A stretch of DNA of 64,000 nt from Paraflavitalea sp. CAU 1676. Its GTDB lineage: Bacteria; Bacteroidota; Bacteroidia; Chitinophagales; Chitinophagaceae. This document shows, piece by piece, positions 38,083-45,618 of this stretch; the stretch's first letter is position 1; each line of letters starts with the position of its first letter. The stretch is from the NCBI RefSeq assembly GCF_029223285.1, contig NZ_JARHUJ010000009.1:310001-374000 (forward strand), written 5' to 3'. Under the pieces are notes generated by a model that searched no databases, was not told where the DNA came from, and saw only the letters and a program-made list of their open reading frames with translations. The position numbers were made by a program, and so were the translations under genes.

Positions 38083-38179
38083 CGCACCCGTGCATGAACT
38101 GGAGTAATGCAGGAATGATTTGAGAAAGCCTTGCCATGTCTTGTAAGCCTAACCGCCATCCGAAGCAGGTTGACCGTTT

Positions 38180-38205
38180 TAGGCAGCCTTTTTGTATTTT
38201 TAGGT
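38180..38205 (+). promoter_or_regulatory. Candidate promoter of the small lipoprotein gene
   Basis: TTGACC at about 38168-38173 is followed about 20 bases later by TATTTTTA, similar to the -33/-7 pattern, about 30 bases before the ATG at 38229. Weak motif evidence. Confidence 0.3.
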
Positions 38206-38228
38206 ATCCCTTTACTCAACTCAAACAG

Positions 38229-38774
38229 ATGCAAACCCCACGAAATCTGATCATTGTTGCCATTGTAATCATCGCCTCCGTTGCTTGCGGCGACGGACCT
38301 GCCGGTAAACAGGCTACGCAGGACTGTTCAGCAACACCAAAAGAGTTCTTAACCTGGTACAAGGCAAACTATGATCCCGTCAATCATATTCAATTCGCTC
38401 CATTAACGGCCAACGATATTTCGGGCTATTACCGGGTAAACTTTGATAGTGTGGCGAAATACCAGCAGCACCTCAAAGCATCAGGATACTTCAGTGATAA
38501 ATTTTTGGCTGATCAATTGCAGTATTTCAAAACGGTGAGCCATGAGTTGGAGCAAAGCCATCAGAACGATGGCCCGCCCGAAGGACTGGAGTATGATCTG
38601 CTGCTCTATACGCAGGAGCCGGAGCTTTGGTTAACAGACACGCTGCAGTGTAAGCCGGTCGATGGACAAAAAGGAACCTTTCAGGCAGTCTCACTGGCGG
38701 GCACGCTCCGGTTTTATACTGCGAACAAATCGGGCAAATGTCAAATTGATAGCATAGCACCTATAACAGAGTAG
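38229..38774 (+). CDS. Small lipoprotein of unknown function (DUF3828-like)
   Basis: 181 residues from the ATG at 38229; an upstream in-frame ATG at 38136 lacks support and would hide the signal peptide. The signal peptide ends IIASVAC, a lipobox. The mature part starts GDGPAGKQ and carries ATPKEFLTWYKANYDPV and YFSDKFLADQLQYFKTVSHELEQ, reminiscent of DUF3828 exported proteins, and ends with a beta-rich segment (TFQAVSLAGTLRFYTANKSG). It is divergent from the T9SS repeat protein and precedes a tiny membrane protein gene by 53 bases. No function known. Confidence 0.7.
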   Translation: MQTPRNLIIVAIVIIASVACGDGPAGKQATQDCSATPKEFLTWYKANYDPVNHIQFAPLTANDISGYYRVNFDSVAKYQQHLKASGYFSDKFLADQLQYFKTVSHELEQSHQNDGPPEGLEYDLLLYTQEPELWLTDTLQCKPVDGQKGTFQAVSLAGTLRFYTANKSGKCQIDSIAPITE

Positions 38775-38827
38775 GAGATTCAGCAGCCAACCCAAATGTT
38801 CTCCAGAAAATTCTTTAAGAGTAAACT

Positions 38828-39034
38828 ATGCGATTGTTATTTCTCGTGCTTCAGGTCTTATGCATTGTAGCCTTTTTGTTTCTCCTGTTCTTTTTTTTGC
38901 TGGCAATTGCCAGTAGTCACGTTATTCCCCCAAAAACATATCTGCTCGTCCTTGTGAACTTGTTGGGGATAGCCATCCTTTGGATCATATTTAACTGGTT
39001 GCGTCGAAAGGTGGAAAGTAAGCCAACGAAGTAG
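38828..39034 (+). CDS. Small two-helix membrane protein
   Basis: 68 residues with two hydrophobic segments (residues ~3-28 and ~36-57) and a basic C-terminal tail (WLRRKVESKPTK), so both ends are probably cytoplasmic with a short outside loop around SSHVIPPK. No family recognised. It lies between the small lipoprotein gene and the molybdopterin protein gene on the same strand. Coding status rests on the clean hydrophobic pattern and strand agreement only. Confidence 0.5.
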   Translation: MRLLFLVLQVLCIVAFLFLLFFFLLAIASSHVIPPKTYLLVLVNLLGIAILWIIFNWLRRKVESKPTK

Positions 39035-39190
39035 TGCTGGTATTTATTTGTATTTCTCATGGATTCTCTTGTCGCAATCATGTATGGCATTGAACAAAAG
39101 ACGGGTGAATCAAAAAATGACAGTAAATTTAATAGGAGTGTTCCAGCTACGGCAACACTAGCCATTTGGTCTACCATCAAAACCGCAGTC

Positions 39191-39883
39191 ATGGAAGAGA
39201 ACGAAAAACTGAAGAGAGTAGTAGAGGCGCGCATGAAGCTCAAAGCCCGCTTTGAAGACAAGATGCAGAACACGCCTTCCGTGTCCGACAATAAGCCGCT
39301 CGGCAAAGGCAATCCCAACCGCCATGGCATGCCCGTAGTACCGGTAGGTCAGGTGGTCACCCACAAATGGCCCGTCCTCGATCTCGGCATTCAGCCCGAA
39401 ATATCCCTTAGCGATTGGCGCCTTACCCTGGATGGTGAAGTAGAGCATCCCGTTACCCTCAATTGGGATGAGTTCATGGCACTTCCCCAAACCGACGACC
39501 TCTCCGATTTTCATTGCGTCACTACCTGGTCAAAGCTCGATATGGACTGGCGCGGTGTTCGCCTGCTCGACCTGGCAGCCCTGGTACAACCCAAAGAAAC
39601 AGCCTCACACATCCTCTGTTATGGCTACGATGATTACACGACCAACCTCTCGCTCGAAGAAGCACTCAAGCCCGATGTGTTGCTGGTACATACATTCGAA
39701 GGCAAGCCCTTGCCCAAAGAACATGGAGGACCCGTTAGGATGATCACGCCGCAGTTATATGCCTGGAAAGGATCGAAATGGATTAACCGTATAGAATTTC
39801 TTCCACACAATGTCCTCGGTTTTTGGGAAGAAAGGGGGTACTCCAGTACGGCCTACCCCTGGCGTAATGACCGCTATTCCTGA
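39191..39883 (+). CDS. Sulfite-oxidase-fold molybdopterin-dependent oxidoreductase, cytoplasmic
   Basis: 230 residues from the ATG at 39191 (MEENEKLKRVVEARMKLKARFEDKM). The frame extends to 39059 but that extension looks non-coding. No signal peptide or TAT motif, so it is cytoplasmic. The molybdenum cofactor domain is clear: LDGEVEHPVTLNWDEFMALPQ, the metal-ligand cysteine in DFHCVTTWSKLDMDWRGV, and GGPVRMITPQLYAWKGSKWI followed by FWEERGYSS at the C-terminus. It lacks the dimerisation domain of true sulfite oxidase, like the YuiH/MsrP-type short members. The flavin reductase encoded at 41082 might be its electron partner, since such genes are often neighbours. Substrate unknown. Confidence 0.88.
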   Translation: MEENEKLKRVVEARMKLKARFEDKMQNTPSVSDNKPLGKGNPNRHGMPVVPVGQVVTHKWPVLDLGIQPEISLSDWRLTLDGEVEHPVTLNWDEFMALPQTDDLSDFHCVTTWSKLDMDWRGVRLLDLAALVQPKETASHILCYGYDDYTTNLSLEEALKPDVLLVHTFEGKPLPKEHGGPVRMITPQLYAWKGSKWINRIEFLPHNVLGFWEERGYSSTAYPWRNDRYS

Positions 39884-39957
39884 AAAGTGACGCCAAAAAA
39901 GATTGACGAAAGTCATTTATTTGCCATTTTTCGTGGCTCTGTTAGCTTCATGAATCG

Positions 39958-39988
39958 TTGTAGCATAAAAACCGTAGCTCTACGTTTG
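39958..39988 (+). promoter_or_regulatory. Candidate promoter of the NarL-type kinase gene
   Basis: TTG (39958-39960) and TACGTTTG (39981-39988), an exact TAnnTTTG, are separated by 20 bases, the expected -33/-7 spacing in Bacteroidota. The transcript would have a leader of about 180 bases before the ATG at 40175. I see nothing else recognisable in 39884-40174. Confidence 0.45.
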
Positions 39989-40174
39989 GAATGTATAGTA
40001 ATAACGTCTTATATTAGAGTAGAAATTACTTCGGCTCTGTATTAGTATCACCTTCCTTTTTTGGTTTCCATTTTTCCTGCGAAAACGTATCGCTGCCTAC
40101 CCATGTGCATGAGTGTATGCCTGTAACAAGGTTTACATGTTAACACAAAAAGAGCTGTTAACTATTAAACGCCT

Positions 40175-41023
40175 ATGCCCAGTAAAGATATCGTTGAGGT
40201 ATTGCTTGCTGCTGCACTACTTATTGTCAGTGTAACAGTCAGCCTCATATTACTCCTCAAACACTTCCGGAAAAACAAGACACGCCCATTTTCGATCACT
40301 CCGCCTTCCGAAACAGAAAGGGAAGCGCAGTTACTCAAAACCCAGCTCGAATTGCAGGAGCAAACCTTTCAGCACATCAGTCAGGAGATACACGACAATA
40401 TTGGACAGGCGCTAACGTTTGTCAAACTCAATATGCACACCATCGATCTCCACAAGCCTGAGGAGACTGAAAATAAACTGTCTGAATCCAAAGCCCTGAT
40501 TGCAAAAGCTATACAGGATCTCCGCTACATCGCCAAGTCGCTTAATACCGATTTTATTAATGAAGCGGGTCTTGCAGCCTGTATAGAGCACCAGTTGCAT
40601 TTCCTGGAAAAGACAGGCCTGTATACCACCAGCTTGAGCATCGATGATCGTTGGACCAAAAATACTCCTGAAATAGAATTGGTCCTCTTCAGGGTGATCC
40701 AGGAACTGCTCAACAATATCGTCAAGCATGCCGAAGCCAGTCATATTGCCATCGAGCTTCACCATCCACCGCAATCGCTTTCCATCACCGTGCGCGACAA
40801 CGGAAAGGGATTTATACCGCAGCCACAGGTATTGCATGAATGTGAAAAGGGGCTTGGGCTTAGTAGTATGAACAAGCGGCTGGCCATGATCCACGGGCAG
40901 ATCATAATTGAAAGCACACCGGGCGCAGGCACCATCGTGCACATAGAAGTGCCGCAGCAAGGCGAAGAAAGTCGTGTAACAGCTAACAAAAGCAGTGATA
41001 TGTACAACTATCTGCCGGTTTAA
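40175..41023 (+). CDS. NarL-type (HisKA_3) sensor histidine kinase, orphan
   Basis: 282 residues. One N-terminal transmembrane helix (residues ~9-30) is followed by a coiled-coil (REAQLLKTQLELQEQTFQ). The HisKA_3 dimerisation domain has phospho-acceptor His73 in QEIHDNIGQAL. The ATPase domain shows the N-box ELLNNIVKHAEASHI and the G-box VRDNGKGF, then GLGLSSMNKRLAMIHG. There is no extracellular sensor domain, so it probably reads a membrane or cytosolic signal. No LuxR-type response regulator gene is adjacent, so the partner must lie elsewhere. It sits between a molybdopterin oxidoreductase and a flavin reductase gene, hinting at a redox cue. Confidence 0.9.
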   Translation: MPSKDIVEVLLAAALLIVSVTVSLILLLKHFRKNKTRPFSITPPSETEREAQLLKTQLELQEQTFQHISQEIHDNIGQALTFVKLNMHTIDLHKPEETENKLSESKALIAKAIQDLRYIAKSLNTDFINEAGLAACIEHQLHFLEKTGLYTTSLSIDDRWTKNTPEIELVLFRVIQELLNNIVKHAEASHIAIELHHPPQSLSITVRDNGKGFIPQPQVLHECEKGLGLSSMNKRLAMIHGQIIIESTPGAGTIVHIEVPQQGEESRVTANKSSDMYNYLPV

Positions 41024-41029
41024 GTAGCC

Positions 41030-41037
41030 TACCTTTG
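41030..41037 (+). promoter_or_regulatory. Candidate -7 box for the flavin reductase gene
   Basis: TACCTTTG is an exact TAnnTTTG match, 45 bases before the ATG at 41082 and just after the kinase stop, so the reductase probably has its own promoter. No clear -33 element was seen. Confidence 0.45.
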
Positions 41038-41081
41038 TAGCTCGAAATCAAACTACGACACCAACCTGTAAAAGCATACCT

Positions 41082-41759
41082 ATGGCAGCAGAAGAGCATA
41101 TCGTTAAAATACTGGCAGCTGAATATGTAACCCACAACGTTCGCCGGTTTACGCTCGAAAAGCCGCAAGGGTATAAATTCAACCCCGGACAGGCAACGGA
41201 GATCAGCATCAACAAGCCCGATTGGAAGAGTGAGCGCCGGCCTTTTACCTTCACAAGCCTCAATGAATGGCCCACGCTCGAGTTTACGATTAAGATTTAC
41301 ACCGATCATGATGGGGTCACGAATCAACTAGGCAAGCTGCAGCCGGGCGATGAATTGCTGCTGCACGATGTATGGGGCGCCATTCATTACAAGGGGCCGG
41401 GCACGTTTATTGCCGGTGGGGCCGGGGTTACGCCATTTATTGCCATACTCAGGCAGCTTCACAAAACGAATCAGCTCGGCGACAATCAGCTAATATTCTC
41501 CAATCGTACGGTGAAGGATATCATCCTCAAGGAAGAGTTTACGGAGATGCTGGGCAGCCGGTTTATCAATACGCTCACGCAGGAAGCAGCCGCTGGTTAT
41601 GATAACCACAAGGTGGATGAAGTGTACCTGAAAGAGAAAGTAGCCGACTTCAATCAATACTTCTATATCTGCGGGCCCGATCCCATGGTCGAAGGCCTGG
41701 AAGCCCTGCTCATACAACTTGGCGCACCGAAAGAGAAGGTGGTCCGGGAGCAGTTCTAA
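41082..41759 (+). CDS. FAD/NAD(P)H ferredoxin-reductase-type flavoprotein
   Basis: 225-residue soluble reductase. Residues 1-95 are the FAD-binding beta-barrel with ERRPFTFTSLN (R-x-Y/F-T/S flavin motif). Residues ~100-225 are the nucleotide-binding domain with GTFIAGGAGVTPFIAILRQL (Gly-rich phosphate loop) and FYICGPDPMVEGLEALL. It should pass electrons from NAD(P)H to a small redox protein or enzyme. No ferredoxin domain is fused to it. The nearby molybdopterin oxidoreductase (39191-39883) is a plausible client. An exact -7 box just upstream suggests separate transcription from the kinase gene. Confidence 0.88.
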   Translation: MAAEEHIVKILAAEYVTHNVRRFTLEKPQGYKFNPGQATEISINKPDWKSERRPFTFTSLNEWPTLEFTIKIYTDHDGVTNQLGKLQPGDELLLHDVWGAIHYKGPGTFIAGGAGVTPFIAILRQLHKTNQLGDNQLIFSNRTVKDIILKEEFTEMLGSRFINTLTQEAAAGYDNHKVDEVYLKEKVADFNQYFYICGPDPMVEGLEALLIQLGAPKEKVVREQF

Positions 41760-41873
41760 GGGTACTTTCCATTGTAGCTACCTTCCCAATTGCATCCACA
41801 CATATTTACCGCTCCTGCTAGCTGCATTCAGGTGCCGGGCAAAAGCGGTATACTTCGCTGATGATTAAAAGCT

Positions 41874-41908
41874 GACTCTATGCTCACCCGAAGATAGAGC
41901 ATAGAGTC
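41874..41908. repeat. 12-bp perfect hairpin in the 41760-42115 intergenic region
   Basis: GACTCTATGCTC (41874-41885) and its exact complement GAGCATAGAGTC (41897-41908) enclose an 11-base loop. No T-run follows on the plus strand, so it is not an ordinary terminator for the reductase gene. It may be part of a structured RNA or a protein-binding site, together with the repeats just downstream. Confidence 0.6.
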
Positions 41909-41930
41909 TTATGGGTTGGAGGTAAGATAT

Positions 41931-42006
41931 CCCGGAGATATACCACAGATAATAGGGAGATTAGCCGGAGATATACCACAACTTATTGATCCGGAATATC
42001 TCCGGG
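41931..42006. repeat. Direct and inverted repeats with mutually exclusive pairings
   Basis: CCGGAGATATACCACA occurs twice (41932-41947 and 41965-41980, 33 bases apart). A single complement ATATCTCCGGG (41996-42006) can pair with either copy: 11 bases with copy 1 (41931-41941) or 10 bases with copy 2 (41965-41974). The arrangement resembles an RNA switch with alternative stems, or a set of operator sites. It lies 110 bases before the unknown gene at 42116. The rest of the 356-base gap is A+T-rich and holds nothing recognised. Confidence 0.6.
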
Positions 42007-42115
42007 ATTATTGCATAATAATATTTTTATATTAGTATTAAATATTTTAACTTGATATTGAAGTAGTATGGAGGGTCTGTGAGATTGCTATTCACTAACC
42101 TAAAAAGTTTCCATT

Positions 42116-42976
42116 ATGGCAAAGCTGAATGGTCCCCATGAGCTGGATGGCTCATTAGGCGGACTCTCGTATTACAAAATGCGTGGAGTGGATGGTGTCG
42201 TCGTGCGGGAGAAAGGTGGGCCCTCCAAGGAAAAGATCAAAACCCACCCCAATTTACACCTGGTCCGGCGGAGCAATGCGGAGTTTGGTGGGCGGTCAAC
42301 GGCAGGCAAATGGATCCGCAAAGTGCTCGACGCACAGCTGCCGATGGCCGATTATAATATTTCGGGGCCACTGGCGGCTTTGCTAAAAGCAGTTCAGGTG
42401 CTCGATACTAAGGGCAATCTTGGAAAGCGTTGTGTGAGGTTGTCGGTCAATCCGGTTATCATTAAAGGTTTCCCGCTCAACCGGAAGAATTTCTTCGATT
42501 CCGTGGTGCGTATACCGGTTGACTATGCCATAAGCCGGGAAACGGGTTCGGCGAGGGTGCAGATCCCGGCGCTGCTGCCTGCCATCAATTTATTTACGCC
42601 ACATAATTATGCGATGTTCCAGTTGGTGGTGGCCTGGGGTATGGTGCCTGATCTCTACCCCGACGGCAGGAAAGACCAATCGTATAATATCTCACATGAT
42701 ACGGCAACGGATCAGACTTTCTTCGATAAGATCAGGTATTTTCCTTCTCAACAGGGTTACGACAAAATTCCCAACGAAGTATTCAAGTCCGATTGGTACC
42801 CGATAACGAAAGGTTCTCCGGCTATCGATACTGAACTTACCCTGCGCGTACTTCCACCCGATACAGATTTTACTTTGGTCCTGTCCATAGGCATTTGCTA
42901 TGGGATCATGGAAGCGGCCGATTATGTGCGGCAGGCGCCGTATGTAGGGAGTGCGAAAATTCTGGCGGTGGGGTAA
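42116..42976 (+). CDS. Bacteroidota-specific protein of unknown function
   Basis: 286 residues, no signal peptide or membrane segment. The N-terminus MAKLNGPHELDGSLGGLSYYKMRGVDGVVVREKGGPSKEKI is Gly-rich and basic, and resembles in style the DUF6266-type proteins of Bacteroidota (short Gly-rich lead, then KxG and R/K-rich strand), but I cannot confirm membership. Then NAEFGGRSTAGKWIRKVL and a long beta-rich body (VRLSVNPVIIKGFPLNRK, IDTELTLRVLPPDTDFTLVLSIGICYG). Possibly a structural or phage-tail-like beta protein. The upstream region has unusual repeats. Genes around it are unrelated, so context does not help. Confidence 0.6.
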   Translation: MAKLNGPHELDGSLGGLSYYKMRGVDGVVVREKGGPSKEKIKTHPNLHLVRRSNAEFGGRSTAGKWIRKVLDAQLPMADYNISGPLAALLKAVQVLDTKGNLGKRCVRLSVNPVIIKGFPLNRKNFFDSVVRIPVDYAISRETGSARVQIPALLPAINLFTPHNYAMFQLVVAWGMVPDLYPDGRKDQSYNISHDTATDQTFFDKIRYFPSQQGYDKIPNEVFKSDWYPITKGSPAIDTELTLRVLPPDTDFTLVLSIGICYGIMEAADYVRQAPYVGSAKILAVG

Positions 42977-42999
42977 GGCTTTCAAATGGTAGAGGTCTA

Positions 43000-43956
43000 T
43001 TATAATTTTTCCACCAGTTCTTGCAAGGCCTTTTTTATTGAAGGTATATGGGTGCACACTCTTGGGTCCATTATATTACCACCAAACCCATCAGCTTCAT
43101 CTGAAGCAGTTTCTTTTATTTTTTGGAACTGCGCTTTAAGTTCTACGGGATGGAGGTCGGCTAATCCCCAAACACACATTACCCGAACGAATGGTTTTAT
43201 TGTCGTGTCGGCCACAACGCTCGTGAGTTCCTTCTTGCTTATTTCAGAATTAATAGTACCTAAGGCCCTTGCTGCAGATATCTGATTGTGGAAATTGGTT
43301 TTGTCCTTTAAAAAGGGTAATATCAATTGCTCTTGAATGGAAAGCTTTAAATGACAAATACTTTCCAATGCCACGTGTTGCAAAAAGAATGTATTTAATT
43401 CATCCGGGCCAAAACCTGCAGGCTTTTTAGTGAGGTATTCCTGTGCAAAATGCAGCATATAAGGTTGGTCGTATGAAAGCCCGTGGTAGTTGTTGAAAAT
43501 AGCTGTCATTACCTTTTCATAGATTGGCACAGGCACTGAAGCCTGATGATAGCTATGCCGGAAGGTAGCTGCTACGCTGCTGTCATAGACATAGTCGAAG
43601 CCGGTGGTCGGCGTTGCAATGCAATATTCTCCTTTATTATTTTGTTTGATGAAGAAATAGCAGCTATCTAAAGCTAAGGTTTGGAATTCTGCACCATGCC
43701 CACCCGAAGTACTGCAAATTGTAAGCAGGTAAAAATTAGTGATCGTGATTGAGCCTTTTAGCTCGTTGCCGCCAAGTGTTTTGATGATCTGAATACTGAT
43801 TCCCTTTTCTTCATCGGTTGAATTGACCTTTGCCAGTACGAAGGAGGAGGCTTGCTTAATAACCTGATTGGCCCATGGCTCATCCCAGGTGGTGGCAAAA
43901 ACACTTTTCAAAGTGAGCAGGAAGACAAAAATGAACAGTCCGAGACGCTTTTTCAT
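43000..43956 (-). CDS. Exported HEAT-like repeat protein of unknown function
   Basis: 318 residues with a signal peptide (MKKRLGLFIFVFLLTLKSVFA). Residues ~25-160 look beta-rich, with a CysTyr-containing segment (TICSTSGGHGAEFQTLALDSCYFFIKQ) resembling exported proteins whose N-terminal domain monitors cost or activity terms. The C-terminal half has helical HEAT-like repeats (LPFLKDKTNFHNQISAARALGTIN, FVRVMCVWGLADL). Base composition is A+T-richer than the neighbours. It converges on the gene at 42116 with only 23 bases between the stops. Function unknown. Confidence 0.6.
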   Translation of the reverse strand: MKKRLGLFIFVFLLTLKSVFATTWDEPWANQVIKQASSFVLAKVNSTDEEKGISIQIIKTLGGNELKGSITITNFYLLTICSTSGGHGAEFQTLALDSCYFFIKQNNKGEYCIATPTTGFDYVYDSSVAATFRHSYHQASVPVPIYEKVMTAIFNNYHGLSYDQPYMLHFAQEYLTKKPAGFGPDELNTFFLQHVALESICHLKLSIQEQLILPFLKDKTNFHNQISAARALGTINSEISKKELTSVVADTTIKPFVRVMCVWGLADLHPVELKAQFQKIKETASDEADGFGGNIMDPRVCTHIPSIKKALQELVEKL

Positions 43957-44048
43957 GTTGGTGGTTTAGGATGGGGGAGAGGTTGTGTATATGGATCGAT
44001 TCACGGGTTACCCGGAATAGTAACGAAAAGCTCCGCCTTTTGTTTTTG

Positions 44049-44657
44049 TTATTTCTTTTTACTTTGGTCTTTGGGGTTCGTTACATCCCTGATGGGGCCA
44101 TCCGCCTTAATGATTGCAATTTTTTTCTGCTGTTGTTTTGAAAGCGTTTTCTTTTTAACAGGAACCAAACCACTATTAATGCGGTCAAGAGTTTCACGTG
44201 CTGCATTTGCCAAATCCGGATTTGTAAGGGAATCTTTATTTATTTGGTGTTGCACGTATGTCCGCATGTATGAATGATGATTTCTTACTTCTTCAACCAG
44301 CATGTTGCTGGCCAAGACTTCGCCCGACTTGTAGGCAAGATAGTCTGTGTCCGGAGCTTTCTTTCTGAAATACTCATGTACCCATTTTTGAAACTCCAGG
44401 TATTGCCATAATGCTTTTATTGTTTCTTCTTTGGGTTCAGTGAGCAGGTTTGTGTTGTTGCGAAGCGAGCCGGCATTGCAGCCGACAGCGGCTGAGGCTG
44501 CAGCCAGCGTCAATCCCAGATCTTTTAATTGCTGTTGAATTTCGACAAGCTCCTTTAGTAGAGGCTTGTCGTCTGGAATCTCCTTCTTTTTGCTTGTTCT
44601 TTTGCCCAAGGGCCTAATAAGTTTAAAAAATATAATTGAAATGACGAAAGATGTCAT
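44049..44657 (-). CDS. Helical protein with possible HTH motif, unknown function
   Basis: 202 residues. A hydrophobic N-terminus (MTSFVISIIFFKLI) is followed by RPLGKRTSKKKEI, so it could be a short anchor, or the true start could be further in. The middle holds LGLTLAAASAAVGCNAGSLRNNTNLLTEPKEET, which reads like a helix-turn-helix, then ALWQYLEFQKWVHEYFRKK. The C-terminus is strongly basic (KKKTLSKQQQKK). A small inverted repeat ATGAC...GTCAT (44641-44657) overlaps the start codon, as expected for a self-regulating DNA-binding protein. The region is A+T-rich, and I do not recognise the family. Confidence 0.5.
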   Translation of the reverse strand: MTSFVISIIFFKLIRPLGKRTSKKKEIPDDKPLLKELVEIQQQLKDLGLTLAAASAAVGCNAGSLRNNTNLLTEPKEETIKALWQYLEFQKWVHEYFRKKAPDTDYLAYKSGEVLASNMLVEEVRNHHSYMRTYVQHQINKDSLTNPDLANAARETLDRINSGLVPVKKKTLSKQQQKKIAIIKADGPIRDVTNPKDQSKKK

Positions 44658-44930
44658 ATTTGACCTATATTTGCTCTGCGTTCAACCTCTCCAGGCACCT
44701 GTGGTGGGTTGGGCAAAATAGATACTATCCAACCACAGCACACGCGCCAAGGCAATGACTCCTGGTCAATGACCTGGCATTAGGCAAATAAAGGTCTATG
44801 TATAATGGCAATAACAATATGGCCAGCTCGTCATCGCCGGGCAAGGCAGAGTATTGCAAGTATACATGGCTAACATACGAATAATTCAGGTAAAACGACT
44901 CGTTTGTCGGGTCGGTGCCCGTTAGTATGC
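44658..44930. other. Intergenic region without a supported gene
   Basis: No gene is convincing here. TATATTTG (44666-44673) is an exact TAnnTTTG on the plus strand but nothing codable follows it. An 82-codon minus-strand frame over 44725-44973 runs through the terminator at 44931-44957 and is rejected. Confidence 0.5.
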
Positions 44931-44957
44931 AAAAAAAGCCGGTACAATTACCGGCTT
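44931..44957 (-). terminator. Rho-independent terminator reading leftwards
   Basis: AAGCCGGTA (44936-44944) and TACCGGCTT (44949-44957) pair perfectly around loop CAAT. The A-run on the left becomes a T-run on the minus strand. It implies a transcript arriving from the right, over 44979-45206 or further. Confidence 0.8.
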
Positions 44958-44978
44958 CGTGTAGGATAAACATAAAGG

Positions 44979-45206
44979 TTAAGGAGTGAAATACCCGAAT
45001 AAGGTCAAAAATGATTCAGTAATGACCCGCGGGTTACCGAAAGCCGCAAAGCGGATACAATACAACGCTTCCGTAACCGCCTGAAGAATCTCACCGACAC
45101 CGTCAGGTTTACAGTAAATTCTTTCATAGTTGATAGATGGCTGGCTTTTAATGAAGGTTCCCGCTTCGTGGCCAGCCAATATTTGATGGTACTGGCAATA
45201 AGCCAA
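44979..45206 (-). pseudogene. Possible small gene or gene remnant
   Basis: A 75-codon minus-strand frame ending GYFTP 22 bases before a good terminator. It has only a TTG start; a nearby ATG (45219) is out of frame, and a stop lies six codons upstream. The protein has no recognised motif (INYERIYCKPDGVGEILQAVTEALYCIRF). The terminator is the only support that it is transcribed; it could be the 3' remnant of a decayed gene or a non-coding RNA. Confidence 0.25.
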
Positions 45207-45618
45207 TAACCCGTACCATGTTCAGGATAACATACTTCGATTGATCACACAGAATCCTGTGCGCAAACATTTGCTATTCTTTATCGGGGGAAATGTCACT
45301 ACCGTTCACTCGCGGTAGGCTCGTTGCCGTTCTTGTATACTACCATGCAGGCCAGGGAAGCGCTGTTGGGCCTTGCGGTAGCAAGATAGGGAAATAAGGC
45401 AATTCAGTAAAAAATAAATAGGTCATAATTGACCTTTTGTATTTTCTGGCCGCCAGTGGCCAATAAGAACAATCCTCAATCTGCCTGTACACTCAACTTT
45501 GTTTTTTCCAATTCCAAAGAGTTCCTCACGCTTCATCCACTTCATTTAACGTTTCACAACAGTTCACTGCATACGCAAATGCTTGTCATCGTTTTTGTTC
45601 TTCAACAGCATTCAAACT
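45207..45618. other. Intergenic region upstream of the NHL lipoprotein gene
   Basis: No gene supported. A short hairpin CTACCG / CGGTAG lies at 45299-45318 and CACAG / CTGTG near 45250-45265. GGTCATAATTGACC (45421-45434) is a perfect 14-base palindrome about 190 bases before the ATG at 45619 and could be an operator. Confidence 0.45.

Noticed and set aside
41874-41908. Hairpin as terminator of the flavin reductase gene
   Set aside because: The stem is strong but no T-run follows on the plus strand, and it is over 110 bases past the stop.
44725-44973. 82-codon frame on the minus strand
   Set aside because: It reads straight through a perfect terminator hairpin and has no recognisable product; only the hairpin repeat makes it open.
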